DNA of 64,000 bases from Arcicella aurantiaca. GTDB taxonomy: Bacteria > Bacteroidota > Bacteroidia > Cytophagales > Spirosomataceae. The notes under the pieces are model-generated. The model worked only from the letters and a program-made list of their open reading frames with translations. It made no database searches and was not told the DNA's origin. Within the stretch, counting starts at the first letter, position 1; each line of letters opens with the position of its first letter. Location: positions 1-64,000 of the forward strand of contig NZ_QGGO01000008.1 of NCBI RefSeq assembly GCF_003148625.1, in the 5' to 3' direction. Both the position numbers and the translations under genes were made by a program. Positions 8,872-16,650 of the stretch are shown one piece after another.

Positions 8872-9135
8872 TTAGTTATAGTTTTTAAATGCTTTAACGC
8901 AAGCAACTATCGAAAATGTAAGAAAAAATGCTCCATTGAAAAGAAACAAGAAAAACAATGGGTCTCTACCATTAATAGAGTTGTAATCAAAATTGTTTGT
9001 TTCTGAATTGTACACACTTGCATCTAAATTACTAATACCTAAAAAACCAAAAACAGTAATTAGTACGCTTAAGATAATTCCTATAATTGAAAAAACTTTT
9101 AATGCTCCCATTTTGGGTGTATTTCTATTGTCCAT
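8872..9135 (-). CDS. Small two-span membrane protein
   Basis: An 87-residue protein with two hydrophobic helices (about 14-34 and 60-80) separated by a polar loop (YNSETNNFDYNSINGRDP). No family was recognised. It lies 16 bp downstream of a secreted-protein gene on the same strand, so the two may be co-transcribed. Confidence 0.55.
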   Translation of the reverse strand: MDNRNTPKMGALKVFSIIGIILSVLITVFGFLGISNLDASVYNSETNNFDYNSINGRDPLFFLFLFNGAFFLTFSIVACVKAFKNYN

Positions 9136-9151
9136 TTGTTTGTAAATTATG

Positions 9152-9592
9152 TTAAAAAAAAGAATCTAAAATATAAAATGCTTCATCAGGTTCGTTTGCA
9201 CAACTATCACAATATGTACCTCGTCCATCAACTGGTCCTTCGTAACCGAGTGGAAAATATTTTTTATATGTATTGTCCTCACTTGTCATTAAGATTCTCC
9301 TATTTTTTCTATCTCTAAAAATTAAGTAAATTTTATTGTATTTTGGAATTCGAACCATAAGTACCTTTTGATTTCTCACATATTTTGTACCAAGAACCAT
9401 TAATTTATGTCCGCTTTCGTTCTTCCTATATGAGTAGGTTATTTCACGTCCTTCGTCTGTAAAATCAAATTCTAACTTTTCCCATTCTGGATAAGCATAA
9501 TTACCAATCATGAAGAAGGCGTGACTTTTATTCTGGGCAAGGCAAATGTTTGTTACAAAAGCTAAAAAAAATACAATTATTGTTTTTTTCAT
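9152..9592 (-). CDS. Secreted protein, function unknown
   Basis: A 146-residue protein with a clear signal peptide (MKKTIIVFFLAFVTNICLAQ). The mature part is predicted beta-rich, with basic and aromatic residues and a CDSC motif near the C-terminus. It probably lies in the periplasm or is exported. It precedes the two-span membrane protein gene on the minus strand. I do not recognise the domain. Confidence 0.55.
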   Translation of the reverse strand: MKKTIIVFFLAFVTNICLAQNKSHAFFMIGNYAYPEWEKLEFDFTDEGREITYSYRKNESGHKLMVLGTKYVRNQKVLMVRIPKYNKIYLIFRDRKNRRILMTSEDNTYKKYFPLGYEGPVDGRGTYCDSCANEPDEAFYILDSFF

Positions 9593-9662
9593 GGAAAGTA
9601 ATGGTTGTTAAATTTATTTGTAATATTGGAATGATGCTAAGTGTTTTTCTGCGATTGCCACC

Positions 9663-9810
9663 AATGAGCGTATAGCCGCCATAAGCTGTGAAAAGAGATT
9701 ATTTATGGCGTCTATCCAACCGATTTGGAAGATTTGGAATATAACCGCCATAAATTGTTTTGAATATTAAATGTAATTGATAGATTCCTCGATAGTGTTT
9801 TTCAATAGTG
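9663..9810. repeat. Intergenic repeat, copy B (about 148 bp)
   Basis: Imperfect direct copy of 3518-3661. It contains an extra internal repetition of ATAACCGCCATAA. No gene ends at its right edge, unlike copy A. The gap from 9593 to 10118 holds no coding sequence, only this repeat, an att-like site and a terminator. Confidence 0.6.
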
Positions 9811-10009
9811 ACACTCAGATTAGTTTATAGACTTTATGTCCCAATAATCATAAAGAGTTACTAACAAAATTGACGATAAGAAATGTGATTGCTCACGTGA
9901 GCAAAAGAAAAGAGATAAAAAGAACAGGTAGAATCTGTAAGTTGGACATTATTTTTCATTAGTTGTTAGTTTAGTTATTTTGCAATATTAGTAAAAGTTC
10001 AAATAAGTT

Positions 10010-10031
10010 TTTAGAGTAGAATTACCTGATT
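10010..10031. repeat. Att-like direct repeat, copy 2 (left end of the 33-kb element)
   Basis: Differs from copies 1 and 3 at the unpaired base of the left arm (TTAG-A-GTA instead of TTAG-C-GTA) and near the right end of the core (CCTGAT instead of CCTAAT). The central GTAGAATTACCT is unchanged. A CCCCCACACCCAC plus terminator module follows at nearly the same distance as at copy 1. Confidence 0.6.
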
Positions 10032-10089
10032 TTTAAAAAAGATTAAAACTTTTCTCATAGTCTCAATCCAATGCTACCCCCACACCCAC

Positions 10090-10120
10090 AAAAAAACCGC
10101 CCATTACAGGCGGTTTTTTT
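10090..10120. terminator. Rho-independent terminator, repeated module copy 3
   Basis: ACCGCC/GGCGGT stem with flanking A and T runs. It overlaps the stop codon of the minus-strand gene at 10119 and could terminate that leftward transcript. Confidence 0.7.
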
Positions 10121-10310
10121 ATGCTTCAATAAGTTTCTTTCCAAAAATCATCTCTAAGACTGAAATCTGGTCATCATAAAAATAGTATTGTCCCCAAAAC
10201 CATTCGGGTAGTTTTTCTTTAATCCCTGCACGAATAATGTGTTGGTTAAAAGTCTTGCGGTTAGGAAGCCCAATCGAAGAGCGTAATTGCTTTTTTGCTA
10301 ATACAGTCAT
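10119..10310 (-). CDS. Small protein, possibly DNA-binding
   Basis: 63 residues from the chosen ATG (MTVLAKKQLRSS); a further in-frame ATG upstream would give 75. The basic N-terminus (KKQLRSSIGLPNRKTFNQHI) could form a helix-turn-helix, followed by an aromatic region (WFWGQYYFYDD). It is the only gene transcribed leftwards at the left end of the 33-kb element, divergent from the main gene row. That would suit a regulator or directionality factor, but this is conjecture. Confidence 0.4.
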   Translation of the reverse strand: MTVLAKKQLRSSIGLPNRKTFNQHIIRAGIKEKLPEWFWGQYYFYDDQISVLEMIFGKKLIEA

Positions 10311-10507
10311 GCCTTTTGAATGAAAGTGTTTACAATGTGTTTCCAAACTGTTACCAAAGCGTTTCTGCTATTGTAACCGCTGAATAAGCACATTAATTTT
10401 AAAACATTAAAAAAAGCAAAAGACGGAGTGGCTATAAATATGACGAGTGGAATTGTTGTAAATATACCACTTCCTTTTGTTTTAAGCAATCAAAAAGCCA
10501 TCAAACC

Positions 10508-10801
10508 ATGTCGGAAAGTCCAAGTTTTGAGGATATTAAGTCCAAAATTATTCAATTAAAAGAAATTTCTAAAAACTGCCAAGTTGCCAATGCTTCAGAA
10601 GGTTTTGTAGTGGTTGTCAAACAAAATGAAATTCTTGATTTACAGATTTTTACTGAAGGGAAAATAACAGCCAATGCCATGAAAACCGCTATCAATAATG
10701 CTTTTGCCAGATTAGCAAAAGTATCGGAAAAAGAAGTTCAAAACTTCATCTCTCAGCAAAACGAAGTTGTGCAAAATGCCCTAAAACAAAACCTATCATG
10801 A
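10508..10801 (+). CDS. YbaB/EbfC-like nucleoid-associated protein
   Basis: A 97-residue protein with a helix, then beta-strands (EGFVVVVKQNEILDLQIF), then a helix (AMKTAINNAFARLAK). This alternation and length resemble YbaB/EbfC DNA-binding proteins, which form dimers that coat DNA. It is the first gene of the rightward block and overlaps the next start by 4 bp. In this position it might organise element DNA or act as a regulator. The similarity is by pattern, not by a unique motif. Confidence 0.5.
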   Translation: MSESPSFEDIKSKIIQLKEISKNCQVANASEGFVVVVKQNEILDLQIFTEGKITANAMKTAINNAFARLAKVSEKEVQNFISQQNEVVQNALKQNLS

Positions 10802-11484
10802 CCCCAATAAGCCAACCAATTGACGAACCCAAAACGGAAAGTCTTTCCGTAAAAGTTACAAAATCAACCAAGATTGAATTTGAAGCCGAAGCCAGAAACA
10901 TGGGACTGGACAATTCAAAGTATTTACTGCTTTTCGTTGATTCCAGACATGAATTGATAAAGCTTTTACAGGAAGGTGGTATCAGACTTGACTTAGATGA
11001 AGAATTAGAGGTTCAATTAGCTGCATTAGCCGAACATCGTGGTACTTCGCTGATAGAACTTATTGAAGCTATTTGCTTAGAACACATCGGTAATAAACGT
11101 GATATGTTAGAGGTTATTAATGCTTCTAAAAATTACAACAACGTAAACCCATTCCAAAGTATTGATTTACAGAGGGATACGCAAGTAAACGGAAACGTAA
11201 ACGGAAGTGTAAACGGCAGAATACCCACGAATACGCAAGAAAACACGGAAAGGGTAAACGCTACAAAACGCATTGATGAATTAGCAAATCAAATACTTTT
11301 TACGCTTAAAATATCCTCTGTTCTTGTTAATGTTTCTAACCTTATCAACTACGTAATTAATGAGAGAAGAACCTTTTCAAATTTTAGTAGAGACGAACTT
11401 GAACAAGTTGTTTTTGAAGGCTTAACAGATTTTGACATTCAATTTATTAAAGAACTTGGAAGAATTAGCAATCATAATCCGTGA
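10798..11484 (+). CDS. Protein with two ribbon-helix-helix-like segments
   Basis: A 228-residue protein. Residues 13-45 (LSVKVTKSTKIEFEAEAR...) and 60-95 (LDLDEELEVQLAALAEHRG...) each show the strand-helix-helix pattern of RHH or Arc-like DNA-binding domains. A repetitive linker VNGNVNGSVNG near residue 130 is encoded by three 12-bp tandem repeats, and a helical domain follows. Probably binds DNA, such as an origin, a promoter or a packaging site. It overlaps the upstream gene by ATGA and the downstream gene by about 50 bp. Confidence 0.5.
   Translation: MTPISQPIDEPKTESLSVKVTKSTKIEFEAEARNMGLDNSKYLLLFVDSRHELIKLLQEGGIRLDLDEELEVQLAALAEHRGTSLIELIEAICLEHIGNKRDMLEVINASKNYNNVNPFQSIDLQRDTQVNGNVNGSVNGRIPTNTQENTERVNATKRIDELANQILFTLKISSVLVNVSNLINYVINERRTFSNFSRDELEQVVFEGLTDFDIQFIKELGRISNHNP
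11185..11220 (+). repeat. Three tandem 12-bp repeats within a coding region
   Basis: The unit GTAAACGGNNNN occurs three times without gaps and encodes VNGN-VNGS-VNGR. A fourth GTAAACG lies about 35 bp further on. It may be a flexible linker, or double as protein-binding iterons. Confidence 0.7.
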
Positions 11485-11944
11485 GCCGACTGGAGGCGTT
11501 AAGATTGTCAAAATCATCGCAGAGGGAGGTGTTGAGTTTTGGGAACAAAACTTTCAAATAGCTTCAGAAGCAATTGCCTTCAAAGAGGAAATGTCAGACT
11601 TAGAACATTTCAATGTTATTCATACCAATTTGCTGATTACCAAATTAATCAAACAGGGAGTAATTACTAAACAGGGTGTAAATGTTAGTCCACTCATTCA
11701 AAAAGCGGTGGAACTTGAGTACGCCAGAACTTCGTGGCGGTGGAGCAGAAAGAAAAAGCTAATCAAGTTTTTTGAGCATGAACATCTCAAGACAAAAGGA
11801 GTCATTCAAAGAACTATCTGGAATAGACTTAAAGAAGAAGGTTTCACCGCAACTTGGAAATGGCTTCAATCAAAATTGCCTTCTCCAATCAAAAGAATAA
11901 TTGATATTGTTAAAGAACTCGAAAAGAAAATACACAATGAATAA
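11432..11944 (+). CDS. Basic protein, function unknown
   Basis: 170 residues if translation begins at TTG 11432; TTG 11456 or ATG 11591 are alternatives, so the N-terminus is uncertain. The C-terminal half is strongly basic and Trp-rich (RTSWRWSRKKKLIKFFEHEHLK, then WNRLKEEGF, TWKWL) and could bind nucleic acid or membrane. It lies between a putative DNA-binding protein and a gene leading into the ATPase, so a role in replication or packaging is possible. No family was recognised. Confidence 0.45.
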   Translation: MTFNLLKNLEELAIIIREPTGGVKIVKIIAEGGVEFWEQNFQIASEAIAFKEEMSDLEHFNVIHTNLLITKLIKQGVITKQGVNVSPLIQKAVELEYARTSWRWSRKKKLIKFFEHEHLKTKGVIQRTIWNRLKEEGFTATWKWLQSKLPSPIKRIIDIVKELEKKIHNE

Positions 11945-12821
11945 TTCATTAAATACTCTTAAAAAACTTGGTCGTGGAGTGCTTGACGGAGTCAATGCCG
12001 TGAGAACAGGAGCAGAGGCTTACGAACAGGCAAAAAACGCCTTTGGTGGTATGGGTAATACTCCGAACGCTTCAATGTTAAATCCATCAAATCAACAACA
12101 ACCTATCCAGTTTGAAAATGATGGCTGGGACAATTCGCCACAACAAATCCAATATGACATTGATGCTGGTACAGCTAAGATTTTTCGGAAAAAAGCCGAA
12201 ATGAAAGCCGACTTGATGATTCTGAATGTCAAGAAATCATTTCTGTTCAAGAGAATTATTGCCAAATTGATAGTAACCAACAAAGGTGATGACGAAATCT
12301 TCAATACGCATAAGGATTTGGATTATGACGAAATCAAGGATTTGCCACAGGATATTCAGAAAATCATCCGCAATCAAAAGCACGTCAGAAAAATTGAAAG
12401 TGTAGAAATTGACGAAATCCTACGTGAAAGTTGTATTGAATATTTTGTCTTTGAGTTTGAAGAAGATTATCGCAATGGCATCAATCCCGACTTTTCGGGT
12501 ATCAATCCTGTCGAATTAATTTACAGAAAATTCAATGAACCATTTGATGAGTTAATCGGTGATTTAGTTCTCGACTTTGGTTTGGCTCACAAAGAAAAAG
12601 GTATTGAGTTTGGCAAGAAATTGATGGAAAACATTATGGCAAAAGTGAAAAAAGAAACGCCAATTGAAGAAGAAATTGAAGAGCAGGTTTTAGAAGATTC
12701 TCCAAGTGAAGATGTTGAAGTGATTGAAGAGGGAGTTTTGGAAAATTCTCCAGAACAAATTGATGACCAAAGCGAAAATATTGAACCAGAACCCCAAGTA
12801 GAAGATGGCAAAGAAGAGTGA
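11937..12821 (+). CDS. Acidic-tailed protein upstream of the packaging-type ATPase
   Basis: 294 residues from ATG 11937. The N-terminus (LKKLGRGVLDGVNAVRTGAEAYEQAKNAF) is amphipathic with Gly and Ala, like a membrane-interacting or structural helix. The middle is mixed alpha/beta with a lysine-rich part, and the last 60 residues are very acidic (Glu/Asp repeats). It overlaps both neighbours by a few bases, implying translational coupling with the ATPase. It could be a DNA-mimic-tailed partner of that ATPase. The family is unknown. Confidence 0.5.
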   Translation: MNNSLNTLKKLGRGVLDGVNAVRTGAEAYEQAKNAFGGMGNTPNASMLNPSNQQQPIQFENDGWDNSPQQIQYDIDAGTAKIFRKKAEMKADLMILNVKKSFLFKRIIAKLIVTNKGDDEIFNTHKDLDYDEIKDLPQDIQKIIRNQKHVRKIESVEIDEILRESCIEYFVFEFEEDYRNGINPDFSGINPVELIYRKFNEPFDELIGDLVLDFGLAHKEKGIEFGKKLMENIMAKVKKETPIEEEIEEQVLEDSPSEDVEVIEEGVLENSPEQIDDQSENIEPEPQVEDGKEE

Positions 12822-13614
12822 CGATGAAGTACAGTCATATAACTGGCTGATAGTTGGAAGGCAAAGAACTGGCAAAACATCGTCATTACTTGCCATGATT
12901 ATTGAACTTCAATACGCTGCTTACAAACGTGGAAAGAAGAAAAGAGTTCTCATTTTCAACCCAGACGGTAAAAATGATGTGTTTGAAAAGAAGTCTTTAA
13001 TCATCAATGAAGTTCGGAATACGATACCTGAGTTTAACAAAATGCCGGGGTCGTTAAAGAAAATTTCGGCAAGTGCAATTTCTAAAATTGGCAATGCCAA
13101 TGATGATTTGTACAATTGGTATGTAGTGACCGATGGCGATATTAAAGACTTTTCTGACCCTTGCCGTGTACTTCGAGATTTTATAATTGTCTATGACGAT
13201 TGTAACAATATCATTACTGGAAACATCGCAGGAAAGCGTTTTGAAGGCTTTAAGGACGTTTTGGCAGGAAATAGAATTCGGAATAATGATACTATTATCA
13301 CTTATCACGATACCACGCAAGTTCCACCAAAGTTGTGGACTTATTTCCAAAGGGCAATTGTGAAGCAAACCGATGATGCAGACTCGAAAAATCCGTATGC
13401 CAACATCGGGAAAGCAAGAAAAGCAATGATTCAAGCTTTGCAAGAAGTTGAAAAAGAGAACCAAAGGGTCAAAAATCCAGACGGTGATTTTGCACAAAGA
13501 ATAGTCTGGTTGAATGAAGAATACGTTTTTCAAAATGTTGGAAACGAACTCATTACAAAACTTGGGAATAAAATGTACAAAGCCGTTGGCAAAAAAATAG
13601 AAGCAATCGTATGA
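12805..13614 (+). CDS. P-loop packaging/translocation-type ATPase (FtsK-HerA-like)
   Basis: A 269-residue soluble ATPase. Walker A GRQRTGKT is at residues 18-25, Walker B-like FIIVYDD at 126-132, and a following strand TIITYHDTTQ (163-172) suits a sensor position. A single short domain without membrane helix, with Walker B followed by DCNN, is similar in size and layout to the A32/P9-type DNA-packaging ATPases of tailless viruses and to Zot-like proteins, though Zot/pI proteins usually carry a transmembrane segment. It is the only motor ATPase in the element and no terminase was found. Genome packaging is inferred, not shown. Confidence 0.6.
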   Translation: MAKKSDDEVQSYNWLIVGRQRTGKTSSLLAMIIELQYAAYKRGKKKRVLIFNPDGKNDVFEKKSLIINEVRNTIPEFNKMPGSLKKISASAISKIGNANDDLYNWYVVTDGDIKDFSDPCRVLRDFIIVYDDCNNIITGNIAGKRFEGFKDVLAGNRIRNNDTIITYHDTTQVPPKLWTYFQRAIVKQTDDADSKNPYANIGKARKAMIQALQEVEKENQRVKNPDGDFAQRIVWLNEEYVFQNVGNELITKLGNKMYKAVGKKIEAIV

Positions 13615-13970
13615 TACCAGAATATTCAATAGTTACCACCATCGTAGTTGGTTTCGTCATAAGTACAATCGTAGCAGCGGGATACATAGCTGTACAATGG
13701 GGCAAAGGAGTAATGATTCGGAATGCCCAAGTTCGTGGTGATGCCGTAGCTGCATTCTTGGCTTACTTTCTTGTCAAAATTGAAGTCAAGAAAAAAGATT
13801 TGTACAGACAAGGCATAACAAGAGAAGCGAGAAGTGCTGAACTATCCAAAATAAATGCCTTAGAGAAGCAAGTCCCCAAATTTGAAATGTTAAAGAATTC
13901 AAACTTTCCGCTAATACTGGAGTCTTTTCTTACCGCCGAACAAATAAATTATCTAAACGTTGCCAGTTGA
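13611..13970 (+). CDS. Single-span membrane protein
   Basis: A 119-residue protein with one N-terminal transmembrane helix (IVTTIVVGFVISTIVAAGYIAV, roughly residues 6-27), then a basic, helical tail (KIEVKKKDLYRQ...). Its start overlaps the ATPase stop by ATGA, so the two are translationally coupled. It could anchor the ATPase to a membrane, as small integral proteins do at the packaging vertex of membrane-containing phages. That role is inference from position only. Confidence 0.55.
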   Translation: MIPEYSIVTTIVVGFVISTIVAAGYIAVQWGKGVMIRNAQVRGDAVAAFLAYFLVKIEVKKKDLYRQGITREARSAELSKINALEKQVPKFEMLKNSNFPLILESFLTAEQINYLNVAS

Positions 13971-14271
13971 AAAGTCTAAAATATATCTCAAAACGCTCGC
14001 TCTTGAAGTTGGCGAACATCCGACTTCCTACATTCAATCAATGCAGGAATACGATACTTACTTTCAAGCAGAGTTTAATTTTAAAGTGACTGACTTAAAA
14101 CGTCAGCCACTAAAAGATTGGCAAATTGATATTTTTAGAAGATTGAACCCTACTGGGTTTGAAATAGAAACCATGAGAGAAGAAGGTACTTACAACCGTT
14201 GGTTAGAGTGGTTTTCGCAGGTACGGAAATACCCGAAAAATGGACAGTATATTTTATTTCCCAAAGATTAA
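13960..14271 (+). CDS. Small soluble protein, function unknown
   Basis: 103 residues beginning at a TTG codon at 13960, overlapping the upstream stop by about 11 bp; no ATG lies near. Aromatic and charged (TYFQAEFNFKVTDLKRQPLKDWQ), with no membrane segment. Close coupling to the upstream membrane-protein gene suggests a joint function. No family was recognised. Confidence 0.45.
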   Translation: MPVEKSKIYLKTLALEVGEHPTSYIQSMQEYDTYFQAEFNFKVTDLKRQPLKDWQIDIFRRLNPTGFEIETMREEGTYNRWLEWFSQVRKYPKNGQYILFPKD

Positions 14272-14281
14272 AGCCCAAAAA

Positions 14282-14626
14282 ATGAAAAAGAAAATAGAAC
14301 AAATTGCTAAAGTTTGCCATGAAGCTAATCGCCAATGGTGTGAAATTAATGGTGATAAGTCGCAAAAGTCTTGGGATAATGCTCCTCAATGGCAAAGAGA
14401 TTCAGCCATTAAAGGAGTTGAATTTAGGCTAAAGAATCCGAGTGCTGGTGTAGATATGCAACATCAAGCTTGGTTGAAAGAAAAAGCAGAGGCAGGTTGG
14501 GTTTATGGAAAGGTAAAGGACGAAGCTAAGAAAACACACCCTTGTATTGTTGACTATGACCAATTACCAGATTTCCAAAAGAAAAAAGATACACTTTTTG
14601 TTGGGATTGTTAACGCTTTAAAATAA
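14282..14626 (+). CDS. RyR-domain protein
   Basis: A 114-residue protein made almost wholly of one RyR repeat: W-x4-P/APQWQRDSAIKGV, then GVDMQHQAWLKEKAEAGW and YGKVKDEAKKTHPC, then the final YDQLPDFQKKKD. RyR domains also occur in bacterial and phage proteins, where their ligand is uncertain. The start was set at ATG 14282 because residues upstream of it do not belong to the domain. It sits between two hypothetical genes in the early block of the element. Confidence 0.75.
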   Translation: MKKKIEQIAKVCHEANRQWCEINGDKSQKSWDNAPQWQRDSAIKGVEFRLKNPSAGVDMQHQAWLKEKAEAGWVYGKVKDEAKKTHPCIVDYDQLPDFQKKKDTLFVGIVNALK

Positions 14627-14633
14627 TTCAATC

Positions 14634-15107
14634 ATGACAAATGCAATTCTATTACCAAAAGGTATTTCTCAAGCTTCAATATTTCTTGTGTATGGAAGTG
14701 TATTTTTTGAGAATAATGTTGAATTACAAGTAAGTCAGGAATATGATTCTTTAGAAGAAGCTTTAAAATGCTACTTGGATTTGAATATTAGATTTCCAGA
14801 AAATTGTGACATTGGTATTCAAGAACAAATCATCAAAAAGATTGATGTAAAAGATTCCATAGATTCTGCTTACAATAATTCTCGTTTACCAGCAAAGAAA
14901 AATACGCTACCAACTACGAGATTTAAACATATTGAATCTGGGGAATTCTTGGACGGTGTCATTTCAAAAGATAGCATGAATGGCTTTTATGGTGGACTTT
15001 TATTCTTAACAATTGAAGAACAAATCATATTCGTGACCAGTCTTCGTGATGGTGAATTAGATTTTGAAGATGTTACAGACAAATTTGAAAGAGTGATTAT
15101 CTATTAA
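14634..15107 (+). CDS. Hypothetical soluble protein
   Basis: A 157-residue mixed alpha/beta protein without signal or membrane segments. I recognise no domain. It follows the RyR-domain gene by 7 bp and is the last gene before a strong terminator, so it closes the first transcription block of the element. Confidence 0.5.
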   Translation: MTNAILLPKGISQASIFLVYGSVFFENNVELQVSQEYDSLEEALKCYLDLNIRFPENCDIGIQEQIIKKIDVKDSIDSAYNNSRLPAKKNTLPTTRFKHIESGEFLDGVISKDSMNGFYGGLLFLTIEEQIIFVTSLRDGELDFEDVTDKFERVIIY

Positions 15108-15172
15108 TCAATCGGAATTTCTGAAATAAAATATTCCCAAAATCACAATAAAAATATTCCAAACCCAAAAAT

Positions 15173-15206
15173 AAAAATCCACCTGACCGCAACGGGTGGA
15201 TTTTTA
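15173..15206 (+). terminator. Rho-independent terminator
   Basis: AAATCCACC, loop TGACCGCAAC, GGTGGATTT followed by T-rich sequence. It separates the early block (10508-15107) from the amidoligase operon. Confidence 0.8.
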
Positions 15207-15250
15207 AATTCAATTCAAATCAATAACACACAATTAAAAATTAGGCAAAC

Positions 15251-16354
15251 ATGACAGTAGAAGAAATTCTCGCCCAGTCTCGAACGAAGACTTGGAAAAT
15301 ACAGCAATTAATTTTGTTGGGCAAAACCCGCAATGAAATAGCTGCTTTGCAGGTATTAGGTGCTTACGGAGCAATCCAAAACGTTTATGCAGCTATGCAG
15401 CGAAACGGTCAGCTTCCATCACGAACTACTCCCCAAGCATCACCACGGCAAACATCAAGTCAAATAATTTCAAGAAATGTCCAAAGAATCAGCCGTGACG
15501 CTTCTGCTCCAGCAACTCCAACAACTACTCCAACCGTAGCCATTCCACCGCCACAAACGGCAACAAATCAACCACAAAGAGAAAATGCGGGTAATTTGAT
15601 TAGTGTTATAGGTAATCGACAATTAAAACCTGTTACCGAAAAATTCGGGATTGAAATTGAAGCCTTCAATGTGACTCGCCCAACGCTTAGAGATGCTTTA
15701 GTAAATATGGGTATTGCCTGTGAAGTGGAAGATTATAACCATAGAACCAGACCACAATGGAAACTGGTAACTGATGGTTCATTACAAGGAACTAATCCTT
15801 TTGAATTGGTAAGTCCAATCTTAGTAGGGCAGGATGGTTTATTTCAACTCAAGAAAGTTTGTACGGTATTGCAAATGCAAAATGCTCGTGTCAATAATTC
15901 TTGTGGACTTCATGTTCACTTTGATGCCTCACAAATTACCTTTCCAATTCTTCAAAATATTTTGATTAATTACATGAATTTTGAAGAGGAAATTGATAGT
16001 TTCCTGCCACATAGTAGAAGGAACAACAGTTACACCCAATCCATCAAAAACCACAGAACGGCGGTTGAGAATGCCAGAACAATGCAAGGGCTAATTTCCG
16101 CTTTTGATGGTCGTTACTACAAAGTGAACTTACAATCATACAGCCGACACAATACCATTGAGTTCCGTCAACACTCAGGCACGGTTGAGTATGAGAAAAT
16201 TGAGAACTGGGTCATATTCTTGCATAACCTCATTGAGTATTCAAAAAATTACAAGTTCCCACGGTCGGAGGCAAATTTTGAAGGTTTGAAAAAACTCAAT
16301 CAAAAAGTAGTATATGATTTCCTTATCACTCGTATCAATCAAATAGCAGCGTAA
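15251..16354 (+). CDS. Amidoligase-family enzyme (ATP-dependent COOH-NH2 ligase)
   Basis: A 367-residue protein. Residues 1-55 look like a helical domain with an HTH-like segment (LLGKTRNEIAALQVLGAYG), followed by a Pro/Thr/Ser linker at about 57-110. The rest matches the glutamine-synthetase-like amidoligase family: KFGIEIEAF (131-139), CGLHVHFD (218-225) and TIEFRQHSGT near 310, which supply the acidic and His metal/ATP ligands. Members join amino groups to carboxylates and often occur in mobile elements with peptidoglycan or peptide-modification genes. A 77-residue gene follows by 4 bp and may be the substrate or partner. Its target here is unknown. Confidence 0.8.
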   Translation: MTVEEILAQSRTKTWKIQQLILLGKTRNEIAALQVLGAYGAIQNVYAAMQRNGQLPSRTTPQASPRQTSSQIISRNVQRISRDASAPATPTTTPTVAIPPPQTATNQPQRENAGNLISVIGNRQLKPVTEKFGIEIEAFNVTRPTLRDALVNMGIACEVEDYNHRTRPQWKLVTDGSLQGTNPFELVSPILVGQDGLFQLKKVCTVLQMQNARVNNSCGLHVHFDASQITFPILQNILINYMNFEEEIDSFLPHSRRNNSYTQSIKNHRTAVENARTMQGLISAFDGRYYKVNLQSYSRHNTIEFRQHSGTVEYEKIENWVIFLHNLIEYSKNYKFPRSEANFEGLKKLNQKVVYDFLITRINQIAA

Positions 16355-16358
16355 AAAA

Positions 16359-16592
16359 ATGGGATATAAAACACATGATGGAGAAATAGTTCAAGGAACT
16401 ACTCCACAAGAAATAGTAGCAAGCTTAAAAGCAGGAAGCCGTTTTGATTCTCTTAAATCAGACAAAGATTTTTCTAAAGGTTTGGCAATGCGTTGGAAGA
16501 ATTATTCTGGCAAAGATGTCCGAACCACTAATCCAAAAGTCTTTGTCGAGGATTTAATTAGCACAAAGTTCTTGATAAAAACCAGAAATTAG
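16359..16592 (+). CDS. Small protein coupled to the amidoligase
   Basis: A 77-residue, basic, soluble protein (MGYKTHDGEIVQGTTPQEIV...). It begins 4 bp after the amidoligase stop and is followed at once by a terminator, so the pair form a two-gene operon. No family was recognised. A small partner locked to a ligase could be a modified substrate, a carrier or a regulator; the sequence alone does not decide. Confidence 0.5.
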   Translation: MGYKTHDGEIVQGTTPQEIVASLKAGSRFDSLKSDKDFSKGLAMRWKNYSGKDVRTTNPKVFVEDLISTKFLIKTRN

Positions 16593-16600
16593 TAATTACG

Positions 16601-16636
16601 AAAAACGTCAACTCTCAAGGGTTGGCGTTTTTTTTT
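16601..16636 (+). terminator. Rho-independent terminator after the amidoligase pair
   Basis: CGTCAAC, loop TCTCAAGG, GTTGGCG followed by a run of nine or more T. Confidence 0.8.
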
Positions 16637-16650
16637 GCCCAAAAAAAGGA

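Noticed and set aside
10307-10489. 60-codon minus-strand frame upstream of the small leftward gene
   Set aside because: It covers the presumed divergent promoter region, overlaps the next gene in another frame and shows a single hydrophobic stretch only; judged chance.
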